Shown here: positions 19,522 through 27,865 of the stretch, in pieces
How the letters are laid out: every line of letters begins with the position of its first letter
Position numbering within the stretch: the first letter of the stretch is position 1
NCBI GenBank assembly: GCA_041658685.1
Contig: JBAZZS010000001.1
Span: 186,001-250,000 of the forward strand
Direction of reading: 5' to 3'
DNA: 64,000 bases
Source: Candidatus Gracilibacteria bacterium
GTDB taxonomy: Bacteria; Patescibacteriota; Gracilibacteria; UBA1369; UBA12473
Notes under the pieces: generated by a model
Databases searched by the model: none
What the model was told of the DNA's origin: nothing
The model's input: the letters and a program-made list of their open reading frames with translations, nothing else
Made by a program: the position numbers and the translations under genes

Positions 19522-20370
19522 TTACTCTGATAGAGCTGAGGGATTAAAGCAATAGGCATAGGCGGTTAAAATTCCGTCTTCGCCGGAACGATGGGATCTA
19601 CAAGAAGAGGTCCCAACAGCTTCAGTCCCACGGAAATTATTTGTTGTACTGAATCCTCCACAAGCGATTCGTGTATATCCGGAAAGGCAATGAGCCGTAA
19701 CCGTAGTGCCTGAGCCACTATTTTGAACGAACTGACCATCAAAATCACCGATTTGATGGGCCATAACGGTCCCATGTACTTCAAGAGAACTTTGTATGTT
19801 GGTGTCTCCATAAATATTAAGAGTGCCCCCATCTCCCGTAATGCTATTGGTGGTGATCCCACTCGTAACATAAAGACTTCCCACTTTTGCCGCACCGGAA
19901 GTGTAAACTCCGTAGAGACCTGTGCTGTCTCGATATCCCAACGATCCGGAAGCCGTGGTTGTCCCTGCAATGCCAGTTATTGAAACTCCTCCAAGAACAC
20001 CGCTTTGTCCCGTGGAGACGTTATTATTTGATCCGAGAATACCACTGGATTGTGTGGTTGCATGCGCGACAAGACGCCCTGCATTCGTGGCATAAACATA
20101 GGCTCCTGTTGAGGGGATACTTGCGGCTCCCGTTGTTTTGGAAGCACTTCCCACCCAAATTCCACTCGAGGCATTGTAATCTACGGCTGTAGTATAGGTG
20201 CTCACGGCAATGGCTGAAAAATTGGGGATAACGGTTCCGCTCGGGGGAGTGGCGGTGGGGGCCGCAACGACAAAAGGCGTGCCCAAAACCAAAGCCATTC
20301 CAGCAATGAGAAAAAGAATGGAGCGAATCGAATCACTCAAGGATTTTGTAGAAAGAGAAGGATTGCGCAT
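19522..20370 (-). CDS. Secreted beta-rich protein, unknown function
   Basis: 282 aa. A signal peptide at residues 14-36 (SIRSILFLIAGMALVLGTPFVVAA) is followed by a Gly/Ser/Thr-rich body with short repeats (GIWVGSASKTTGAASI, STGLYGVYTSGAAKVGSLYVTSG, GGTLNIYGDTNI), like beta-solenoid or tail-fibre-type stalks. The C-terminus has four cysteines (CLSGYTRIACGG..CRSHRSG..C). There is no SLH domain or lipobox, so it may be released or held by partners. No close family recognised. Confidence 0.7.
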   Translation of the reverse strand: MRNPSLSTKSLSDSIRSILFLIAGMALVLGTPFVVAAPTATPPSGTVIPNFSAIAVSTYTTAVDYNASSGIWVGSASKTTGAASIPSTGAYVYATNAGRLVAHATTQSSGILGSNNNVSTGQSGVLGGVSITGIAGTTTASGSLGYRDSTGLYGVYTSGAAKVGSLYVTSGITTNSITGDGGTLNIYGDTNIQSSLEVHGTVMAHQIGDFDGQFVQNSGSGTTVTAHCLSGYTRIACGGFSTTNNFRGTEAVGTSSCRSHRSGEDGILTAYAYCFNPSALSE

Positions 20371-20459
20371 AGAAGAGAATTTAGGAAAAATAAAGAATAA
20401 ATCTTATTATTATACAAGATTTTACATTAAAAAACAATGGTTCCTCTCCCTGTTTTTTT

Positions 20460-22889
20460 TCACAAGGCTCCTTGCATGGCCAACGCAATAATTTTAGACG
20501 CTTCGCCGCGAGTCATGTTCCAATCCGGTCGGAAAAATCCATCGGCCTGCCCATTCACCAATCCGTAAAAAAAGGCGGTGCCCACATAATTCGCGAACCA
20601 TTGCGAAGTGGAAACATCCGGAAACGTTCCACTCACATAACTTTCAAGGTCCGCTCCAAAGGTTTCAATAATGATTTTGGTGGCTTCGGCGCGATTGATC
20701 GAATTATTGGGTTTAAATGTTCCATCTGCGTATCCCTCAACAAGTCCAAGATCTGACGCTTTTTCCACATACGAATAAAACCAATCCGTTTTTGCAATAT
20801 CACTAAAATAAACCGTGTAAGACAGTCCGGAAGTCGAAATATCCGCCCCCTTCATCGCCATTTTTAGGAGTTCGGCGCGCGTCACGTATTGATCCGGAGC
20901 CAGATCGCCATTTTCATACCCGCGAATCACCCCATTGTCTTTTAAATAATCCATGTACTCGGACGCCCAATGTAAAGACACCGTGGAGGAGGACGTTGAA
21001 ATTTGTCCTTCCGCATCTTTTACTTCCAATCGAACCGTGACATTGCCGGTTTGGTCAAAATAAACGGTTTGAGTTGAATCGTGAGACCATGACGTGGTGT
21101 AAATGATGTCATTTTCTCCGGTGTAATCCGTATCCCAACGGAAATAGAGATCCTCGGAATCGGTTTCTCCATCATAGGACCCGCTCCCGTCAAAATGAAA
21201 CGCGGTTGAAAACGTCCCGTTCTGAACATCCACATTTAAAATTGCGTGTGGCGCGGTGCTGTCATACACCGTAATCGTGGCTTCCGCTTCATTGGTAAAG
21301 CTATCAGTATCCTTAACCTGCATAGTGACAATATATGTGCCGGGATCGTCATACTGGTGGCTCGTGGTTTTATCGGTGTCAAAAGAAGTGTCGTAATCGC
21401 CATCTCCGTCAAAATCCCAGCGCACTTGCAAATACGTGGTTTTATCTTGGCTGTCGCTCACATCCGAGGCGTCAAAATCAAACGTGGTCCCTGGCGTTCC
21501 ACTCAAAGGGGAGACGGAAAATGTGGCCACCGGCGCATCATTGGAAACCACGGTCACGGTGCCTTCCGCCGTATCCGTTTCTCCAAAAGTGTCTCTCACT
21601 TCAACCCTCACGGTATAAGTCCCGGGGTCCGAATATTGATGTTGCGCGGTTTTGGTGGTGGAAAAACTGGTGTCATAGTCGCCGTCGCCTTCAAAATCCC
21701 AACGCACTTGGAGGTCGCTGGAGGGATCTTCTTCATCTTTACACCCGGCAGCATTGAAGGTGAACGTGGTCCCGGTAGTGCCCATGGTTTTATCCGTCAA
21801 TCCGCTGTCGGAGGTGATGGAAAAATCCGCCTCCGGAGCAAGGTTGCTCCCGCTGATCGTGATCGTGGTCGAGACTTGATCCGTGTATCCATCGCTGTCG
21901 CGCACCTCAAGCGAGACGGTATAAGTACCTGCGATTGCGTATTTGTAAGTGGGGTTTGTTTCATCGCCCCATGCGATTTCAAATGTGCCATCGCCATCAA
22001 GGTCCCAGCGATATTCGATGTCAAAATGATCTTGATTGTCGAACGAATGGGAGCCGTCAAAATAAAACGTGGTGCTTGGTACGCCACTCGAAGGATAAAC
22101 ATCGATGGTGGCTTGAGGCTCGCCACTGGAGGTCACATAAACATAGGAAACATCATTGGGATCGTCATCGTCATAACCCGTCACGGTCAAGGTATCGCCG
22201 TCCGGACTCAAGACTTCCAAAATCGAATTGAAATAACCGGTTTCGGAATACGTGTGATACGCGGTAAACGAGGAAGAATAATCGGTATCAAACGTTCCAT
22301 CCCCGTCAAAATCCCAACGCACTTGATATTCGCTTTGGGGGACTGAGGCTTTTGTGGAAATATCAGCTGAAAATTGAAATTCAGTGGACGTGTCTCCGGA
22401 CGTGGGACTGACATCAAACCATCCGTCAAAAATGGCTTCTTCATAAACTGTTAAATAACCGTAGGTGCGATCCGTTCGACCGTCTTCATCGCGCACTTCG
22501 AGGGCCACGGTTTTGTCACCGGCCGCGGTGTATTGATGGGTCGCCATTTCATCATTGGACCATTCCCCGAATTCGCCGCCGGAATAATCAAAATTCCAAC
22601 GGTATTCGAGGGTATTGGAAAATCCGCGCTGATCATAAGAATTCGAAGCGTCAAACGTAAACGTGGAACTGAGAGATCCACTGCTGGGAGAAAGATAAAA
22701 AGAAGCGGTGGGGTCGAGATCTGCGGCGTGAAGGAGGCCGATGGAGGTGCTCAATAAAAGAAGAGGGAGGAGAAAAATTAAACTTAATTTATAGGCGAGT
22801 GGGAAGGAAGTGTTTGAGGGCAATTCCGCAGCGCCAATCGGCTTGGTTTCGTCGGAACGAAGTGAAGACGAACGATTGGCGCGAGGCAT
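20460..22889 (-). CDS. Surface protein with six PKD domains and three SLH domains
   Basis: After a signal segment (LSLIFLLPLLLLSTSIGLLHA) come six PKD-type beta-sandwich domains of about 95 residues. They carry the motif YRWDFDGDGxxD and HxYxxxGTYTVxLEVRD. Three C-terminal SLH domains follow (GYENGDLAPDQYVTRAE, GYADGTFKPNNSINRAE, GQADGFFRPDWNMTRGE) that should bind a wall polymer. DxDGDG loops suggest Ca2+ binding. The start is uncertain: ATG 22889 (used here) gives an unusually long charged N-region, while TTG 22823 gives a neat signal peptide. Both lie inside the 22818 structured element. It is a likely S-layer-associated adhesin or stalk. Confidence 0.85.
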   Translation of the reverse strand: MPRANRSSSLRSDETKPIGAAELPSNTSFPLAYKLSLIFLLPLLLLSTSIGLLHAADLDPTASFYLSPSSGSLSSTFTFDASNSYDQRGFSNTLEYRWNFDYSGGEFGEWSNDEMATHQYTAAGDKTVALEVRDEDGRTDRTYGYLTVYEEAIFDGWFDVSPTSGDTSTEFQFSADISTKASVPQSEYQVRWDFDGDGTFDTDYSSSFTAYHTYSETGYFNSILEVLSPDGDTLTVTGYDDDDPNDVSYVYVTSSGEPQATIDVYPSSGVPSTTFYFDGSHSFDNQDHFDIEYRWDLDGDGTFEIAWGDETNPTYKYAIAGTYTVSLEVRDSDGYTDQVSTTITISGSNLAPEADFSITSDSGLTDKTMGTTGTTFTFNAAGCKDEEDPSSDLQVRWDFEGDGDYDTSFSTTKTAQHQYSDPGTYTVRVEVRDTFGETDTAEGTVTVVSNDAPVATFSVSPLSGTPGTTFDFDASDVSDSQDKTTYLQVRWDFDGDGDYDTSFDTDKTTSHQYDDPGTYIVTMQVKDTDSFTNEAEATITVYDSTAPHAILNVDVQNGTFSTAFHFDGSGSYDGETDSEDLYFRWDTDYTGENDIIYTTSWSHDSTQTVYFDQTGNVTVRLEVKDAEGQISTSSSTVSLHWASEYMDYLKDNGVIRGYENGDLAPDQYVTRAELLKMAMKGADISTSGLSYTVYFSDIAKTDWFYSYVEKASDLGLVEGYADGTFKPNNSINRAEATKIIIETFGADLESYVSGTFPDVSTSQWFANYVGTAFFYGLVNGQADGFFRPDWNMTRGEASKIIALAMQGAL

Positions 22890-22929
22890 AGCGGCCATTT
22901 TTCGCAGGAAAAAATGGACCGTGGTGCCC
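22818..22929 (+). repeat. Structured ~110-bp element, copy 1
   Basis: Outer arms GGGCA/TGCCC; helix 2 CGCCAATCG (22832-22840) with CGATTGGCG (22873-22881); inner stem TTCGTC/GACGAA; helix 3 CCATTTTT (22895-22902), loop CGCAGGA, AAAAATGG (22910-22917). Conserved with copy 2 (61026-61133): ATTCCGCAGCG, CAATCGGCTTGG, CGATTGGCGCGAGG, CATAGCGG and the CGCAGGA loop. The outer, inner and third stems differ between copies yet remain paired. It overlaps the 5' end of the PKD/SLH gene. Functional strand unknown; both copies sit between - strand genes in the same orientation. Confidence 0.8.
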
Positions 22930-22968
22930 GAAAATACTTTCTTCACGCTCGCTCGTATGAATTTATTT

Positions 22969-24666
22969 TTACTTCCCATAAAACTCTTGAATTGAAGAAA
23001 TAAGTTGATCCAACGGGACCACGCGATTTTCCTTAGACGAACGCTCTTTCCATTCCGCGCCACCTTGTTCCAAAGAGCGGGGACTGACCAAAACACGAAT
23101 CGGAAGACCGATCAAATCCGCATCATTCAACTTTTCTCCGGTGCGAAGATCGCGGTCATCGTACAAAACCTCAATCCCGGCCTTGAGCAACGATTCATAC
23201 AATTCATTGGTTTGTTGAATCACTTTTTCATCCAATCCCAAACTGAGCAAATGAACCTGGTATGGAGTCACGGATTTTGGCCAAAGGATGCCTTTTTCAT
23301 CGTGATGGACCTCCACGATCGTGGCCAGGGTGCGGCCCACGCCAATGCCGTAACAGCCCATATAATAAGGTTTCACTTGCCCATCTTGATCCGTGAAAAC
23401 GGCCCGTGCCATTTTGGTGGAATAATGCGTGCCAAGTTGAAAAATATTTCCCACTTCAATGCCGCGCCCTTCGAGCAAAGGTTCATCGCTTTCGGTCTTG
23501 GCCTCAGCCGGAGGCAAGGCAATGTCCGCCATCACATCCACTTCAAAATCGCGACCGTAATTCACATTGAGCGTGTCCATTTGAGGTTCGTCCGCGCCGG
23601 TGTAAAAATTGTGTACCGTCTTGAGTGAAAAATCGCCGACTTTTTTCAGCTTGAGTTTGAGAGGGGAGACAAACCCCACCACACTTCCGAGGGCTTTGAT
23701 TTCTTCCGGGGTCGCGGAACGCAAATCATACGCATTCAATACTTTTTTTAATTTTGCTTCATTGACATCCAGATCTCCGCGCACAGAGACCAGAATGGTC
23801 TCTCCCCCATCTACTACAAATACAATCGTCTTTATTTGCCTCCACGCGGGTTCGCCGTAAAGCTTAACACCATCTTGAATGGTCGGGCCGCGAGGGGCTT
23901 TTTGAATTTTGAGCGGAAGCTTTTCTTCTTTGGGATTCATGATCTCGCGTTTGAAAAGCGCGACTTCCTCATGCGCCGCATACGAGCGATCTTTGGTCAT
24001 GAGAAAGCGACTTTCTCCCACCGGGGATTCCACCACAAATTCATGACAATATTCACCGCCAATGTAGCCGTTGTCCGCCTCGATCGGAATCGCATTCAAC
24101 CCCACGCGACTGAAAATCTTTTCATACGTGTGCCACATGGATTGATATTCTTTTTTAAAATCCTCGGCATCGCGATGAAACGAATACGCATCTTTCATCA
24201 AAAATTCTCGCACGCGGAGCAATCCGCCACGCGCCCGTTTTTCATCACGGAATTTTTGAGAAAATTGATAGATATTAAAAGGAAGGTCTTTGTAGCTCAA
24301 GTTGAATTTGCGAACCACGTCGACCATCATTTCTTCGGCCGTGCCACCCAACGCAAACTTGGCGCCGCGCTGATCCGCAATGGTCATGAGCTCAAACCCC
24401 ACGCTGTTGGTGCGATTGGTTTCTTCCCACAATTCGAGGGGATGAAGCACCGGAGTGATCATTTTTTGAGCGCCGGCCCGATCCATTTCTTCTTCAATAA
24501 TACTCACGATTTTGTCTTGGACGCGGATACCCAACGGCAAAAAATAATAGCGCCCTGCCGTGGATTCTCGAATAAATCCGCCTTGATAAAGGAGTTTGTG
24601 GCTCGCGAGTTTGATGTCTTGAGATGTTTCTTTAACCGTTTTTCCGAACATTTTTGAGAGACGCAT
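22969..24666 (-). CDS. proS: Prolyl-tRNA synthetase, bacterial type
   Basis: Charges tRNA-Pro. 565 aa. Class II motif 1 and 2 regions are present (AGRYYFLPLGIRV; QFSQKFRDEKRARGGLLRVREFLMKDA begins motif 2), and motif 3 is GCYGIGVGRTLATIVE. An insertion between motifs 2 and 3 (about 225-385) corresponds to the editing domain of bacterial ProRS (ALGSVVGFVSPLKL). The C-terminal anticodon-binding domain has YDDRDLRTGEKLNDADLIGLP. It is the third gene of a tight - strand group (26489, 24680, 22969; gaps of 18 and 13 bp), so it is probably co-expressed with the FtsA-like pair. Confidence 0.96.
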   Translation of the reverse strand: MRLSKMFGKTVKETSQDIKLASHKLLYQGGFIRESTAGRYYFLPLGIRVQDKIVSIIEEEMDRAGAQKMITPVLHPLELWEETNRTNSVGFELMTIADQRGAKFALGGTAEEMMVDVVRKFNLSYKDLPFNIYQFSQKFRDEKRARGGLLRVREFLMKDAYSFHRDAEDFKKEYQSMWHTYEKIFSRVGLNAIPIEADNGYIGGEYCHEFVVESPVGESRFLMTKDRSYAAHEEVALFKREIMNPKEEKLPLKIQKAPRGPTIQDGVKLYGEPAWRQIKTIVFVVDGGETILVSVRGDLDVNEAKLKKVLNAYDLRSATPEEIKALGSVVGFVSPLKLKLKKVGDFSLKTVHNFYTGADEPQMDTLNVNYGRDFEVDVMADIALPPAEAKTESDEPLLEGRGIEVGNIFQLGTHYSTKMARAVFTDQDGQVKPYYMGCYGIGVGRTLATIVEVHHDEKGILWPKSVTPYQVHLLSLGLDEKVIQQTNELYESLLKAGIEVLYDDRDLRTGEKLNDADLIGLPIRVLVSPRSLEQGGAEWKERSSKENRVVPLDQLISSIQEFYGK

Positions 24667-24679
24667 AGAATGAAGAAAA

Positions 24680-26470
24680 TTAGGAATTATCTATCTTGAT
24701 TTCGATGTTTTCCAAAACCGAAGGAATGGTGGGCGCCCATAGAGGCCAGCACGAGATATCCACTTTATTGACTTCGGAAAGATTTTGGATGTAGTTCTCG
24801 GCTTCTTTGATGGGTTTCCCCGCGATGTGTTCTTTGATTTTTTTGACCAAAGCCGCCCCGGTTTCGGTCTCGGGGTCGAGGTTGTAAGCTTCAATGCCTT
24901 TCATGGTCGCTGTGAATCGAATCAATCCATTGGTTTGGTTTACTTCAAATACTTCATAAGTCACTGAATTTTCATCCAATTTGATGAGATTTTTATCCGG
25001 GCTCTTTTTTGCTTCCAACGCAGTTTTCATTTCAGTTAAAAATTCATCATAGGAGAAAGCATAGCCGGAAACCGTGATACTCCCCTTGACCTCAAATTGA
25101 TCCTGAAGCGCATCCACAAGATTGGCCGGTACGGAAATTGATGGGTCGGAAAGCGTGAGTGCCCCGTAGCCTTTTAAGGAAGTCAGGTTGGTGGCATTGA
25201 GCGTGTTGCGTCGCGTGATTTCTTCATCCAGTTTGGCTTCGGCTGAATTTTCCAATTGAGCCGTGAGTAAAAGTTGCGCGGCATCGATATCCGCTTGACT
25301 CACTTTAAGTGTTACAAGCGAAGAACCTCCGGTCATGGGAGCGTTGCTTCGAGCGTAGAGCTGTTTTTGGCTTTCTTCACGAAGCCCGGGGAGAACAAAA
25401 GAACTCGCTTCAATATTTCCACGTTCGCCGATGACGCGATTGTATGCATCGGTTTCATCGGCCACAACTTGCACATCAACGGTCCCAAATCCGGCAGAGG
25501 TTGCCGCAGGCACGCGCACCGCGGATTGAGTGCGGAACACGAGTCCGTCTTCGGTTTGAAGACGAGTGAAGGCGACCAAATCCCACGGCGTTTCACGTTC
25601 ATTGATGACCGTGACCGTGCCCGAGGCATTGGTGCCTTGAAACACCGTACCCGTGGCTGTGTAAGAAAGGGTTTGTTCAAACGTGATGGAAATCGGGTAC
25701 GCCACAATCACATGCCCTTCGGCAATCGACGGGCTGGTGCCGTACACATTGGCATTGGCCAGAGTAATATTGACGCTTTGTTCGAGTACATTGGACTTGG
25801 GCGTGATCGTAACCGTAGCGCCCGGAAGCGCGATGTAGCTGATGACAAGCAAAATACACAAGCTGGCCGCCACCAAGGTGCCCAAGGTTTTTTTACTGGG
25901 CGCGCCGAGGATGAACGGCGAGGGCATATTGAGCGATTTATTTTCTTCCTTGCGTTCCAAAAAGCGCCGGACAAAAGTCAGAGGAGAGGAACTTTTGGCT
26001 TTATTCCCTTTGACCACTTCAAAAATGGACACTTTTTTTTGCGAAAGGCGGTGCGGTTGTTCGTCATGGACTTCATTCCCCATGGCTTTCATCGGTTCGC
26101 CGGGGATGGGGGATGTTCCTTCTTGAGATTTGGTCGGCGTTGATCCTTGAATTTGATCAAAAATCGGGATCCCGGCTTGATGCGCCAATTTGGCCCCCAC
26201 TTTATCTTGAGTGATAAGGGAAAGCGATTTCCCAAGATCTTCCACTTTTTTTCTTAAAATTTGCAAATTCACAACACTCTGGAGCAACATCGCACGTTCC
26301 GGAACCACCAAATACACATCGCGATAAGGAAGATTCGCAATTTTCTCAAAAATCGATGTGATTTCCGCATCCAAATCAATATAGAGCACTTTTCGTTTGG
26401 AGATTTGCCGAACCTTATCCTCTGGCGGAGGATTTTGTTGAGGATCGGAAGATGGGGGGACATCGTTCAT
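24680..26470 (-). CDS. One-pass membrane protein with baseplate-J-like extracellular part
   Basis: 596 aa. A cytoplasmic N-terminal domain (about 20-120; KVLYIDLDAEITSIFEKI, VYLVVPERAMLL) is followed by a Lys-rich linker and one membrane helix near 205-225 (TLGTLVAASLCILLVISYIALPG). A long extracellular beta-rich region follows (ATVTITPKS.., ASGTVTVINERETPW, VRVPAATSAGFGTVDVQVVADE), reminiscent of phage baseplate-J-type proteins, then an alpha/beta tail. It lies 18 bp downstream of the FtsA/PilM-like ATPase, so the two probably form one complex. This architecture is common in CPR genomes as far as I recall, without a known function. Confidence 0.72.
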   Translation of the reverse strand: MNDVPPSSDPQQNPPPEDKVRQISKRKVLYIDLDAEITSIFEKIANLPYRDVYLVVPERAMLLQSVVNLQILRKKVEDLGKSLSLITQDKVGAKLAHQAGIPIFDQIQGSTPTKSQEGTSPIPGEPMKAMGNEVHDEQPHRLSQKKVSIFEVVKGNKAKSSSPLTFVRRFLERKEENKSLNMPSPFILGAPSKKTLGTLVAASLCILLVISYIALPGATVTITPKSNVLEQSVNITLANANVYGTSPSIAEGHVIVAYPISITFEQTLSYTATGTVFQGTNASGTVTVINERETPWDLVAFTRLQTEDGLVFRTQSAVRVPAATSAGFGTVDVQVVADETDAYNRVIGERGNIEASSFVLPGLREESQKQLYARSNAPMTGGSSLVTLKVSQADIDAAQLLLTAQLENSAEAKLDEEITRRNTLNATNLTSLKGYGALTLSDPSISVPANLVDALQDQFEVKGSITVSGYAFSYDEFLTEMKTALEAKKSPDKNLIKLDENSVTYEVFEVNQTNGLIRFTATMKGIEAYNLDPETETGAALVKKIKEHIAGKPIKEAENYIQNLSEVNKVDISCWPLWAPTIPSVLENIEIKIDNS

Positions 26471-26488
26471 GTTGATATTTTCATTATA

Positions 26489-27748
26489 TTACGCCTGAAT
26501 CAAACGCACCACTTTTCGTAAAATTTTGGTGAGGATTTTTTCTTCATTCATAAGATCGATGCCGCGTTTCACCAACGCCATGGGGGTGATGTCTTGCGGA
26601 TCGTGCAACAGGTTGGTTTGATCTTTGATGTTGGGGAGATCTTGCGGGTGAAGGAATCGAACCGAAGGCTTGTGACTGAACGGAAGATCTTTCCACCAAT
26701 CGCCTTCGGTCAAAACCAGCTTGATCTCAGGGAGTAAGGATCCGCCTCCGGAAAGTAACAGCTTGGGAGGTAAGGTCTTGAGGGACGAAAATTCCTGCAA
26801 AGTCAGTCGAATGCCGGTGAGCCAAATTTCAGTGTCTCCTTTGAGCGCATTTTGAACGATTTTATGCGATTGTTTTTCCAGTCGATTGCCCGAGTACGCA
26901 AGTTTGATTTCTTCCGCTTCCGGAAAGGAAACATTAAGATTATTGGAAAGACGTTTAGTAAAGGTTCGTCCGCCGAGAGTAAACATTTTGGTTCCCACCA
27001 GCGATTGATCTTGAATCACGGCCATATCCGTTGTCCCGCCCCCCACATCTATAAAAATCGCATCTCGTTCAACAGTATTGGGGTCGCCTCCTTCCAAAGC
27101 GCGCGCCAACGCATACGGTTCGGACGTAATGGCCAGAAGAGGAACCCCTAATTCCGCGGCAATGGTTTGCAATACGCCGTAATGCGTGAGAGGGGAAAAC
27201 GCATTGAACACGGTCATCACCACTTCTCTTCCTTGAAAACCGATGGGATTCGTCACTTTATAATCATCGATTTTAACATCCACAATCGCGGCATTCACCA
27301 ATTTGATGTCGATTTCATTGTGTCCGGTCTCATACGCCAGTTCGCTTCGCATTTGTTCAAACGCTTTCCATTGAATTTTATGAACAATATTTTTTAATTC
27401 TTCATAGTGAATTTTCACTTCGGGGTCATGTCGACGATAACGAATGGTGCGTGTCGCACCCTTGACCAATTCACCGGCAATGCCAATAACGAGTTGATTG
27501 GGAGTTCGTCCGGCCATGCGTTCGGCATCGGCCATGGCTTCTTTGCAATGATCGATCACCGCGGCAATGTCCGTGACCGCTCCGCTTTGCATTTCTCCCA
27601 TTTTTTGGCGCGTTTTACCCACGCCGATGATGAGAGGTGTTTTGTCTCCGGGCTCGGCAATAAGCGCTTTCACAAACTCGGTCCCGATATCGAGGATGAG
27701 CAATGTGGGGCGCGAAGAGGGAAGAGGAGAACGGAGAAATTTAAACAT
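26489..27748 (-). CDS. FtsA/PilM-like actin-fold ATPase
   Basis: 419 aa. Actin-fold motifs are present: phosphate-1 LLILDIGTEFVKALI (about 16-30), phosphate-2 AIFIDVGGGTTDMAVI (about 228-243) and adenosine LLLSGGGSLLPEI (about 328-340). The C-terminus ends in an amphipathic basic helix (EKILTKILRKVVRLIQA) like the membrane-targeting helix of FtsA. It lacks obvious PilNOP partners nearby; instead a one-pass membrane protein follows. It may polymerise on the membrane and scaffold that partner; true FtsA, PilM or a third role remain open. It leads the operon with 24680 and proS. Confidence 0.85.
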   Translation of the reverse strand: MFKFLRSPLPSSRPTLLILDIGTEFVKALIAEPGDKTPLIIGVGKTRQKMGEMQSGAVTDIAAVIDHCKEAMADAERMAGRTPNQLVIGIAGELVKGATRTIRYRRHDPEVKIHYEELKNIVHKIQWKAFEQMRSELAYETGHNEIDIKLVNAAIVDVKIDDYKVTNPIGFQGREVVMTVFNAFSPLTHYGVLQTIAAELGVPLLAITSEPYALARALEGGDPNTVERDAIFIDVGGGTTDMAVIQDQSLVGTKMFTLGGRTFTKRLSNNLNVSFPEAEEIKLAYSGNRLEKQSHKIVQNALKGDTEIWLTGIRLTLQEFSSLKTLPPKLLLSGGGSLLPEIKLVLTEGDWWKDLPFSHKPSVRFLHPQDLPNIKDQTNLLHDPQDITPMALVKRGIDLMNEEKILTKILRKVVRLIQA

Positions 27749-27803
27749 AGTAAAAACACTTTAGCTTAACCTCGAGGCGAGCGCAAAGAAAGTGGTGTTA
27801 AAT

Positions 27804-27832
27804 TTGACTTAATATAAAAATTATTCTAAAAT
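27804..27832 (+). promoter_or_regulatory. Promoter of the 27866 SLH gene
   Basis: TTGACT (27804-27809), 17-bp spacer, TAAAAT (27827-27832), 33 bp before the ATG. A strong match for a housekeeping sigma promoter in a very AT-rich stretch. Confidence 0.7.
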
Positions 27833-27865
27833 AATAGTGTTAGGCATTTTTTAACCAAAATAAAA

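Noticed and set aside
21246..22346. 366-codon + strand frame with Val/Ile/Gly-rich repeats
   Set aside because: Antisense shadow of the PKD repeats; its periodicity follows the repeats.
22818..22929. Classical MITE
   Set aside because: The two copies have different terminal arms and no obvious target-site duplication, so a transposase-type terminal repeat is not supported.
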